From NCBI GenBank assembly GCA_003447535.1, contig DLYY01000195.1, forward strand, positions 1 to 5,996: a DNA stretch of 5,996 nt, read 5' to 3'. This document shows, one piece after another, positions 1 to 5,657 of the stretch. The position numbers and the translations under genes were made by a program. The DNA is from Bacteroidota bacterium (GTDB lineage: Bacteria > Bacteroidota > Bacteroidia > Chitinophagales > UBA8649). The notes beneath the pieces are model-generated. The model ran no database searches, was not told the DNA's origin, and saw only the letters and a list, made by a program, of their open reading frames with translations. The stretch's first letter is position 1. Each line of letters starts with the position of its first letter.

Positions 1-897
1 CAACTCAAAAATCTCCGCAGTGAACTGGTCAAGTTTAAAGCCCTTATCGAACTCGAGCTCGACTTTGGGGAAGAAGACGTGGAGTTTGCTGAACGGCAGG
101 ACTTACTCGACTTAATCGCACAGATTCGATCGGTCATTAAACCCTTAGCCGAATCCTTTACCCTGGGGAATGTCATCAAAGAAGGGCTCATTACCGTAAT
201 TGCCGGAAAGCCCAATGCGGGAAAGTCTACCCTACTCAATGCCCTCTTAAGAGACAATCGTGCTATTGTCTCTAACATCGCCGGCACAACAAGAGATACC
301 ATTGAGGAAGTCATTCAATTTGAAGGCTTTCGCCTTCGGCTTATCGATACCGCAGGACTGCGTGAAAGTGATGATATCATTGAGCAAGTTGGTGTTGCAA
401 AAGCCAAGGAAGAATTGGCCAAGGCACAACTTATGCTCTATGTCTTTGACGCAGGGCAAGAAAGTCCGCACTCGGTGCGCAAGCATGTAGAAAGCTTAAA
501 TCATGACAGCGCGGTGATACTCATCGGAAACAAAATGGATGAATGCGGTGACACGCAGGTTTGGTACGAAGCCTTTCCGGAGATGACGCTTGTTTCCCTC
601 ACCCAAGACACCGAAGTCGGTATCTCACTAATCCAAGATAAAATAACGACAGTCCTTCAAGGACTTGGCGATATTCATAGTGATGTTATTCTTACAAATA
701 GCCGACACGTGTACTCGCTACAAGAAGCCCTTGCCTCTATGGAAAAAGTTGAACAGGCCCTAAAGTTTGGATTAACCGGAGATCTACTTTCCTCTGATAT
801 CCAACAAAGCCTCAATGCCCTTGGTAACATTACCGGTGAAGTCACCAATGATGAGGTGCTTGGCTATATCTTTTCGAAGTTTTGTATAGGAAAATAG
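1..897 (+). CDS. mnmE: tRNA uridine-5-carboxymethylaminomethyl(34) synthesis GTPase MnmE, 5' end cut off by the window
   Basis: MnmE works with MnmG in the cytoplasm to install the (carboxymethyl)aminomethyl group on wobble uridine 34 of certain tRNAs, using a tetrahydrofolate-derived carbon and GTP hydrolysis. The reading frame is open from base 1, so the gene starts outside the window. 298 codons are present, against about 450-470 for a full protein, and most of the N-terminal folate-binding domain is missing. The visible part begins in the helical domain (the LDFGEEDVEF stretch near base 60). The inserted G domain follows: G1 GKPNAGKS (205-228), G2 GTTRD (283-297), G3 DTAGLRE (346-366) and G4 NKMD (529-540). 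The glutamate twelve residues after the G3 Asp (GAG 382-384) matches the catalytic Glu282 of the E. coli enzyme. The protein returns to the helical domain and ends in FCIGK, the family's invariant C-terminal tail with its functional cysteine. No frame damage is seen. An internal ATG at 79 is not the true start. Confidence 0.97.
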   Translation, partial: QLKNLRSELVKFKALIELELDFGEEDVEFAERQDLLDLIAQIRSVIKPLAESFTLGNVIKEGLITVIAGKPNAGKSTLLNALLRDNRAIVSNIAGTTRDTIEEVIQFEGFRLRLIDTAGLRESDDIIEQVGVAKAKEELAKAQLMLYVFDAGQESPHSVRKHVESLNHDSAVILIGNKMDECGDTQVWYEAFPEMTLVSLTQDTEVGISLIQDKITTVLQGLGDIHSDVILTNSRHVYSLQEALASMEKVEQALKFGLTGDLLSSDIQQSLNALGNITGEVTNDEVLGYIFSKFCIGK

Positions 898-901
898 ACT
901 T

Positions 902-936
902 AAATGTCTGACCACCATACAATTAAAGACATTTTT
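902..936 (+). terminator. Candidate terminator of mnmE
   Basis: An exact 8-bp inverted repeat starts five bases after the mnmE stop codon. AAATGTCT (902-909) pairs with AGACATTT (927-934), with a 17-base loop between them. The 3' arm runs into a five-T tract (932-936). Position and T tract fit an intrinsic terminator, but the stem is AT-rich and the loop is long, so this is tentative. Confidence 0.35.
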
Positions 937-939
937 AAC

Positions 940-968
940 AAAAAAAATAAAAACCTTTTGAAGGGTTT
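940..968 (-). terminator. Candidate terminator for the minus-strand gene 1069-1551
   Basis: Read on the minus strand, an AAACC/GGTTT stem (arms 964-968 and 951-955) is followed by five T, an A and eight T (953 down to 940). The T tract is strong and the stem is weak (5 bp, 8-base loop). On the plus strand the same bases form a 7-bp stem including one G-T pair, with loop TTGA, but no T tract follows, so I assign it to the minus strand. It lies about 100 bases downstream of the stop of the minus-strand gene. Confidence 0.35.
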
Positions 969-984
969 AAAATGGTTGATTTGT

Positions 985-1046
985 AACGTTTAGCCTATAG
1001 CAATAGTAAGCACTAACTTTTCAAGCTTGCCCCAAGCCAAATCGTT
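985..1046 (-). repeat. 62-base imperfect hairpin with attC-like architecture
   Basis: Read on the minus strand, the element runs from AACG (1046-1043) to CGTT (988-985). Pairing from the outside in: AACG with CGTT (4 bp); one unpaired A (complement of T1042); TTTGGCTTG with TAGGCTAAA (9 bp, three of them G-T); one G/A mismatch; GGCAA with TTGCT (5 bp, one G-T). The remaining 23-base centre can form a small TAGT-GCTT-ACTA hairpin. Minus-strand folding is better than plus-strand folding because the wobble pairs become A-C mismatches on the plus strand. AAC/GTT ends, a bulged base near the end, two stems split by a mismatch and a variable tip are features of integron attC sites. The outer bases fit the consensus RYYYAAC/GTTRRRY poorly (GTACAAC and GTTACAA). 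It could instead be a dispersed palindromic repeat or part of a 3' UTR. It lies 23 bases beyond the stop of the minus-strand gene, where a cassette attC would be expected. Confidence 0.35.
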
Positions 1047-1068
1047 GTACTTAGTGTGTTTTTTAATC

Positions 1069-1551
1069 CTACCAATCCCACCATTTTACCCAATCTAAAT
1101 CTTTAAACCAGATTTTTTCTCCACTTCGTTCAATGAAGTATTCCGGTATCTCCTTTCTAGTTTTTTTAAAATCACCTTTTGAGTGTACTGCATGTCCATA
1201 GCCACAATCATCAGCTTGGGCATTAGTCCGTATGAAAAGTGAGTCATTACTAAACCGAAAATTCAGACTACAGTTTATGTAGTCATTTTCATTAATCATT
1301 GTAAAATCTGCTTCTCCTGGACTGTAGATATTCATTTGTCCTACAATTGCACCGCTATTATAAGAAGGGGCTCCTCTATTCAACTCTAAATAAAAAAAAA
1401 GCGTGCTGTCAGAATTTGGATATATAGAAATCATTCCAGTTCGTCCACTGTCAGGGGTTGTTCCATAAGTAAATGTCCCACCATATTCTATATCCTGTCC
1501 ATAAGTGGAAGAAAAATTCAACAGAATAGTTATGATTAACAGGTTTTTCAT
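1069..1551 (-). CDS. Small secreted protein of unknown function
   Basis: This encodes 160 residues. I do not recognise a named family with certainty. Residues 1-18 form a typical Sec signal peptide: a lysine at position 2, the hydrophobic run LLIITILLNF, then a polar region ending STYG before QD, a cleavage context common in Bacteroidota. There is no lipobox cysteine, so the mature protein should be soluble in the periplasm or secreted. The mature part alternates polar and hydrophobic residues in short strands, suggesting a beta-rich domain. Cys94 and Cys116 (DDCGYG) could form a disulfide, and GRTG, NRGAPSYN and CGYGHAV look like conserved turns. The C-terminus is tryptophan-rich (DWVKWWDW). 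The start ATG at 1549-1551 is chosen because it puts the signal peptide exactly at the N-terminus. The gene is AT-richer than its neighbours: three sampled 60-base lines counted 32, 42 and 30% GC, against 50% and 47% in one line each of mnmE and the M16 gene. It diverges from the M16 gene with only 45 bases between them. Confidence 0.8.
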   Translation of the reverse strand: MKNLLIITILLNFSSTYGQDIEYGGTFTYGTTPDSGRTGMISIYPNSDSTLFFYLELNRGAPSYNSGAIVGQMNIYSPGEADFTMINENDYINCSLNFRFSNDSLFIRTNAQADDCGYGHAVHSKGDFKKTRKEIPEYFIERSGEKIWFKDLDWVKWWDW

Positions 1552-1596
1552 GCTTGATTTACATTTAGTTAGATTAAGAATATAGATTCATTAACG
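1552..1596. promoter_or_regulatory. Divergent 45-base spacer, presumed to hold promoters for both flanking genes
   Basis: This is the only non-coding DNA between the start codons of the secreted-protein gene (-) and the M16 gene (+), so promoters must lie here or extend into the coding sequences. The best plus-strand match to the Bacteroidota -7 box TAnnTTTG is TAGATTCA (1583-1590), which misses the last two consensus bases and has no well-spaced TTG upstream. No good minus-strand box was found. Neither start codon has a Shine-Dalgarno sequence. Confidence 0.25.
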
Positions 1597-4509
1597 ATGG
1601 AAAATAAACTTTTAATACTCATTGCCATTGCATGTATAGCGTCATGCACTACCAACAAACAGGTTACTCAACAATATAAGCACAGTTTTGAGCAGGTAGA
1701 AGGTGATCCGAGTAATACGCTGATGCACACCTTAGATAACGGCCTAAGAGTATACCTTTCAGTTAATGAAGCGGAACCCCGAATTCAAACCTTGATAGCG
1801 GTTAAAGCAGGTTCAAAGTTTGACCCAAGCGAAACCACAGGACTAGCTCATTACCTGGAGCACATGATGTTTAAAGGCACGCACAGTATTGGAACTAAAG
1901 ACTGGGAATCTGAAAAAGTTCTGCTCGATGAGATCGCGGCAACATTTGAAGCGCATAAGGAAGAAAGCGATTCAGCGAAAAAAGTGGCCCTTTATGCACG
2001 CATAGATAGCTTGTCATTAGAAGCCTCTAAGTTTTCTATAGCCAATGAATACGACAAAATGATTTCCAGCTTGGGTGCGACAGGCACGAATGCCTATACA
2101 TCCAATGACGAAACAGTTTATATCAATGATATCCCATCAAACGAACTGAAAAAATGGTTGATGGTTGAAGGTGAACGTTTTCAGACCTTAGTTCTTCGAC
2201 TATTTCATACAGAATTAGAAACGGTATATGAAGAGTTTAATCGTTCGCAGGATTCTGATCGACGTTGGGTATACCAGGGTGTATTGGAAGGATTGTTACC
2301 CAACCACCCTTACGGGACACAAACTACGATTGGCGTGGGAGAACATCTGAAAAATCCGTCTATGTATAATATTCATGAATATTTTAACACGTATTATGTC
2401 CCGAATAATGTAGCCATTTGCCTCTCAGGGGACTTAGATCCAGATGCTACCATTGATTGGATTGAACAATACTTCGGGGATTGGCAAGCGCAAGATGTTC
2501 CCGAATTTCAAATGCCTAGCGATAAGGACTTGAATGAGCCTATAGTTAAAGAAACGTTCGGACCACAACAAGAAATGCTATACATAGGATTTAAGTTTGA
2601 CGGAGCAGGAACAAAAGAATCCCAAATGATAAGCCTTATCGATATGATTCTTGCAAACAGCCAAGCTGGGTTAATAGATATCGACTTAAACCTTAAGCAG
2701 AAAGTGCTTAGTGCCGGCTCCTTTCCTTCTGTGATGAAAGATCACAGCGTACACCTCATGTATGGTATTCCCAAAGAAGGGCAAACGCTAGAAGAGGTAA
2801 AAGACTTGTTACTCGCTGAAATCGACAAGATTAAAGCAGGTGATTTTGATGATTGGCTTTTAGAAGCTGTCATAAATGATTTAAAACTTAGCCGTATTCA
2901 GGGATTGGAGAGTAATCGAAATAGAGCATTCGCAATGGTTGACGCCTTCGTTAATGAACTGGAGTTTGCTGATCTAGTTTTTGAATTGGATAGCATGGCA
3001 GCCATAACCAAAGAAGATATTACTGATTTCGCCAATCAGTATTACACCGACAACTATGTAGTGTCTTACAAACGCATGGGTGAGTCTGATCGACACAGCG
3101 TACCTAAACCCCAGATTACCGCTGTCGAAGTAGATCGAGAGAGTCAGTCAGATTTTTACGCAGCCTTCGATACAATGAGCTCAGTAAGATTAACTCCAAA
3201 ATTCGTAGACTATAAATCTTCCATTAGTGTTTCTTCATTGAATGACATCGAGTTGAGTTATGTACAAAATGAGAATAATCAGATTTTCGAGTTGTACTAC
3301 ATATTCGATATCGGAAGTAACACAGATAAAGAATTAGCATTGGCTATCCAATATTTACCTTATTTGGGCACCAATACATATTCAGCAGAAGAATTGCAGA
3401 AAGAGTTTTATCGTTATGGATTGAAATTCGGTGTCAATGCAGCGAGTGACCAAGTTTTTGTGTTCTTAACAGGCTTAGAAGATAACTTGGACAAAGGCAT
3501 AGAACTCTTTGAGCATGTTCTGGCAAATGCTAAAGCCGATTCACTCGTATATCGCGAGTTAGTGAATGATATCCTGAAATCCAGATTAAATGCAAAGTTG
3601 GACAAGGGCACTATCCTTGGCAAAGGCTTGGGTGCTTATGCAAAGTATGGGGCTGACAACCCATTTACGGATCGTTTGAGCACCGAAGAGCTCGAAAGCA
3701 TGGATATAAACAACCTAGTAGCGAAAATTAAAGAATTGAGTACGTCAGAGCATAGAATTTTTTATTATGGTCAAATGACGGCAGACGACGCCAAAGTGAT
3801 AATCGCAAAGCACCACACCCATTCAAGAGACTTAACTCCATTACCCCAGAAGCGAGCGTATGTAGAGTTAGCTACATCCGAGAATAAAGTATTCTATGCT
3901 CCTTATGATATGCAACAAGTAGAACTACTTTTTCTCTCCAAAGACGAAGTATTCAATCCTGAGCTTTTAGCAGCTAGTCGATTGTTTAATGAGTACTTTG
4001 GCGCTGGGCTCTCTTCCATTGTATTCCAAGAAATACGGGAAAAGAAAGCTTTAGCCTATTCTGCATATAGCTATATGGCTACACCGAGCAACAAAGACAA
4101 AAGTCATTACTTGAATGCATACATTGGCACACAAGCCGATAAACTATCGGATGCAACAGCGGCGATGTTTGAATTAATGAACGATATGCCTGAAGCCGAA
4201 ATGCAGTTTAATGCTGCGAAGGAAGCCGTTATTAAAAAACTGGAAAGTTCTTGGGTAACAGGGAGTAGTGTTTACTGGGAATATGAAAGTGCACGCGATT
4301 TAGGTTTAGACTATGACGTGAACAGACAGATTTATGAAGAAATCAAAAACATAACGTTAGATGACTTGAAAGCTTTTTTTGATGCACACGTCAAAGGAAA
4401 GAGCTACCACATCTGCGTGATCGGAAAAAAGGAAAACATTGATTTAGACGTTCTCCGCAGCATGGGAGAATTCCAAGAGTTAAGCCTTGAAGAGATCTTT
4501 GGATATTGA
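1597..4509 (+). CDS. M16 family (pitrilysin/insulinase-like) zinc metalloprotease, lipoprotein
   Basis: This encodes a 970-residue two-half M16 peptidase, a zinc enzyme that encloses and cleaves unfolded peptides in a clam-like chamber. Residues 1-17 are a lipoprotein signal ending in lipobox IASC, so Cys17 is the predicted lipidated residue. The TTNKQ that follows lacks the acidic residues of known Bacteroidota surface-export signals, so a periplasm-facing outer-membrane position is my inference. The N-terminal half holds the inverted zinc motif HYLEH (His85, Glu88 as base, His89). The third zinc ligand is Glu213, with auxiliary Glu206, in ELETVYEE; the 7-residue spacing matches insulin-degrading enzyme Glu182/Glu189. 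A charged helical insertion of about 30-40 residues (about 105-145) separates HxxEH from this glutamate more than in short M16 enzymes. The C-terminal half (about 520-970) lacks HxxEH but keeps REKKALAY (Arg814, Tyr821), the Arg/Tyr pair that binds substrate near the active site. The length is normal for a fused two-half enzyme. Substrate is unknown. It appears monocistronic. Confidence 0.95.
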   Translation: MENKLLILIAIACIASCTTNKQVTQQYKHSFEQVEGDPSNTLMHTLDNGLRVYLSVNEAEPRIQTLIAVKAGSKFDPSETTGLAHYLEHMMFKGTHSIGTKDWESEKVLLDEIAATFEAHKEESDSAKKVALYARIDSLSLEASKFSIANEYDKMISSLGATGTNAYTSNDETVYINDIPSNELKKWLMVEGERFQTLVLRLFHTELETVYEEFNRSQDSDRRWVYQGVLEGLLPNHPYGTQTTIGVGEHLKNPSMYNIHEYFNTYYVPNNVAICLSGDLDPDATIDWIEQYFGDWQAQDVPEFQMPSDKDLNEPIVKETFGPQQEMLYIGFKFDGAGTKESQMISLIDMILANSQAGLIDIDLNLKQKVLSAGSFPSVMKDHSVHLMYGIPKEGQTLEEVKDLLLAEIDKIKAGDFDDWLLEAVINDLKLSRIQGLESNRNRAFAMVDAFVNELEFADLVFELDSMAAITKEDITDFANQYYTDNYVVSYKRMGESDRHSVPKPQITAVEVDRESQSDFYAAFDTMSSVRLTPKFVDYKSSISVSSLNDIELSYVQNENNQIFELYYIFDIGSNTDKELALAIQYLPYLGTNTYSAEELQKEFYRYGLKFGVNAASDQVFVFLTGLEDNLDKGIELFEHVLANAKADSLVYRELVNDILKSRLNAKLDKGTILGKGLGAYAKYGADNPFTDRLSTEELESMDINNLVAKIKELSTSEHRIFYYGQMTADDAKVIIAKHHTHSRDLTPLPQKRAYVELATSENKVFYAPYDMQQVELLFLSKDEVFNPELLAASRLFNEYFGAGLSSIVFQEIREKKALAYSAYSYMATPSNKDKSHYLNAYIGTQADKLSDATAAMFELMNDMPEAEMQFNAAKEAVIKKLESSWVTGSSVYWEYESARDLGLDYDVNRQIYEEIKNITLDDLKAFFDAHVKGKSYHICVIGKKENIDLDVLRSMGEFQELSLEEIFGY

Positions 4510-4551
4510 TTGATGGGGAAATATAATGTAGGTCTACCAAACCCTCAACAC

Positions 4552-5133
4552 TCAATAAATAGGCCCGAGGACTCGTCTCGGGTCAGGATGTTTTTGTAAG
4601 GCCCGGTCTCTATCCTCAGGTTTCACCACACCAGGCATATCGTGCGTTTCGGGTTCGTCAACCGATAGTTGAAAATGTACGTGGGGCTCCCAGCCTCCAT
4701 TCTCATGCTTATCGCCCATCCAGCCAATGACTTCACCTCGAGTGATTTTCTGACCAACTTGTTTCCCCTTGATTGAATCAGCACTTAAGTGTCCATAGAG
4801 TGCCCAAATAGTATGTTCTCCGACAAGATGTTTTGTGATGATCACATTACCATAGTCCCCGTCAGCCGGATTGTATCCAAAATGAGAAATCTCACCATCA
4901 TCAAAGGCCATACAAGATGTTCCTACAGGAGCGCCAATGTCAATGCCAATATGTAAAAATCGACCATCAGAAAATAGATCAGTGGCATACATTCCAGGCC
5001 GTAACTCGTCATACCTTCCTATATCGAATTCATATTCTGAAGGACCATAGTTACCTGTAGTAAAGTCTCTTATCTCGTAGTCAACGGGTAGATGAACTAC
5101 TGGGTGGTATTGCCCGGTCTGCCACATAATCAT
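4552..5133 (-). CDS. M23 family (LytM-type) metallopeptidase domain protein without visible signal peptide
   Basis: This encodes 193 residues. M23 peptidases are zinc endopeptidases that usually cut peptidoglycan cross-bridges or stem peptides. All expected site residues are present: His61 and Asp65 in HIGID (LytM His210/Asp214), His115 in YGHLS (LytM His260), and His151/His153 in PHVHF (LytM His291/His293). The protein is essentially the catalytic domain plus a 60-residue N-terminal segment containing GRYDELR and a 40-residue C-terminal tail (MPGVV, DPRRVLG). From memory, these flanks resemble the M23 module in three-part proteins that also carry phosphotransferase and aminotransferase domains, rather than a cell-wall hydrolase with SH3 or LysM domains. 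No hydrophobic leader follows either ATG (5133 or 5127). The frame stays open upstream to a stop at 5194-5196, but that extension is charged (RKRKK) and does not form a signal peptide. ATG 5131-5133 is chosen; ATG 5125-5127 is equally possible. The gene is convergent with the M16 gene (42-base gap). Fold and active site are secure; substrate and location are not. Confidence 0.93.
   Translation of the reverse strand: MIMWQTGQYHPVVHLPVDYEIRDFTTGNYGPSEYEFDIGRYDELRPGMYATDLFSDGRFLHIGIDIGAPVGTSCMAFDDGEISHFGYNPADGDYGNVIITKHLVGEHTIWALYGHLSADSIKGKQVGQKITRGEVIGWMGDKHENGGWEPHVHFQLSVDEPETHDMPGVVKPEDRDRALQKHPDPRRVLGPIY
4562..4595. terminator. Hairpin between the convergent M16 and M23 genes, possible bidirectional terminator
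   Basis: CCCGAG (4564-4569) pairs perfectly with CTCGGG (4577-4582). On the plus strand the stem extends to 9 bp with G4562-C4584, G4563-T4583 and G4570-T4576, leaving a 5-base loop. Six bases later there are five T (4591-4595), which could stop M16 transcripts about 55 bases past their stop codon. On the minus strand the 6-bp core is followed within two bases by TATTTATT, which could stop M23 transcripts. The hairpin lies inside the last M23 codons, so codon choice for RRVLG may also contribute to it. Confidence 0.35.
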
Positions 5134-5180
5134 AATCTCTGATTGGAGTTGAGGTATTGATTTTTTTCTTTTCCTGATAT

Positions 5181-5188
5181 CAAATGTA
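5181..5188 (-). promoter_or_regulatory. Bacteroidota -7 promoter box for the M23 gene
   Basis: The minus strand reads TACATTTG, an exact match to TAnnTTTG. It lies 47 bases upstream of the ATG at 5133, which would give a leader of about 40 bases. A TTG -33 element at the usual spacing (about 19-21 bases further upstream, near 5208-5212) is not evident, so the match is partial. The box overlaps the ATG at 5184, the longest possible start of the divergent gene, which argues for that gene starting later. Confidence 0.4.
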
Positions 5189-5213
5189 TCGGTTTATTTA
5201 TTTTGTTGATTCC

Positions 5214-5609
5214 ATGAAGATCCACGCTACCTATTGTTCTGCAGAAAAATCAAGCGCACCTGGAGAAATTCCGGCCATCGAACGCTACCAAAGCCGCCGT
5301 ATTCATTGGGTAAATCAACGCGCCCTCAAAAATGGAGAGGACTTTTTCATTTTAAGTGGTAAGCATGGTTTAATCAAGGCTGAAGAAAAAATCACCTTTT
5401 ACGACTATTTGCTAAAAAGTGACGCGCTGAAAGAGCATGTTCAATTACTATCTCGACAACTGAGTAAGCTAGGAATTCAACAGGTGACGTTTTTCGCTAG
5501 GTCTGTGTACGTTGACCCTAACATTTCACCCTATCTCAAGAGTATAGAAGAATCTTGTCGATTGAGTCAAGTTTCTTTAGAAATTATCGAAGAGCTTTTT
5601 GAAGTGTAG
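5214..5609 (+). CDS. Small DUF6884-like protein of unknown function
   Basis: This encodes 131 residues from ATG 5214; an in-frame ATG at 5184 would add ten residues (MYRFIYFVDS). I prefer 5214 because related proteins, as I recall them, begin directly with a strand leading into a CS..K motif, and because 5184 lies inside the promoter box of the divergent gene. Visible features in the 131-residue numbering are YCSAEKS (Cys8, Lys12), then PAIERY (20-25), then ILSGKHGLI (46-54), then an aromatic FYDYLL (62-67). This order (CS..K, PA...Y, LS.KHGL, Y) is the pattern I associate with DUF6884, whose biochemical role I cannot state. No signal peptide or membrane segment is present, so it is predicted cytoplasmic. 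The C-terminal half is two or three helices around a strand (QQVTFFARSVYV). It lies 48 bases upstream of the nitroreductase gene on the same strand and may be co-transcribed with it. Coding status is well supported; family assignment is moderate. Confidence 0.75.
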   Translation: MKIHATYCSAEKSSAPGEIPAIERYQSRRIHWVNQRALKNGEDFFILSGKHGLIKAEEKITFYDYLLKSDALKEHVQLLSRQLSKLGIQQVTFFARSVYVDPNISPYLKSIEESCRLSQVSLEIIEELFEV

Positions 5610-5641
5610 GCTGAAATCCCTCGCGATTAACTTCTTGCTCC

Positions 5642-5649
5642 TATATTCG
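5642..5649 (+). promoter_or_regulatory. Weak -7-like box before the nitroreductase gene
   Basis: TATATTCG matches TAnnTTTG except for one base and lies eight bases before the ATG at 5658. There is no TTG at -33 spacing, and the resulting leader would be nearly absent. The gene may instead be read through from the gene upstream. Confidence 0.15.
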
Positions 5650-5657
5650 CTTTCACT

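Noticed and set aside
79..81. GTG at 79 as a start for a shorter GTPase gene
   Set aside because: The frame is open to base 1, and the residues before 79 match the helical domain of MnmE, so the gene simply runs in from outside the window.
247..490. Short open frames on both strands inside the mnmE G domain
   Set aside because: They overlap the G1-G4 motifs of mnmE, which are in perfect frame, and their translations show no domain-like features.
1022..1037. CAAGCTTG palindrome and GCTTG-CCC-CAAGC hairpin read as a terminator
   Set aside because: The stem is only 5 bp with no T tract on either strand, and these bases are better explained as part of the larger 985-1046 fold.
3414..3623. A 69-codon minus-strand open frame inside the M16 gene
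   Set aside because: It is antisense to a well-conserved coding region, with no start context or recognisable product.
4528..4537. GTAG-GT-CTAC inverted repeat between the convergent genes
   Set aside because: A 4-bp stem with a 2-base loop cannot form a stable hairpin and is expected by chance.
1597..5133. The M16 and M23 metallopeptidases as one peptidase system
   Set aside because: The genes are convergent, share no transcript, and one product is a lipoprotein while the other has no export signal. Proximity alone is not evidence of shared function.
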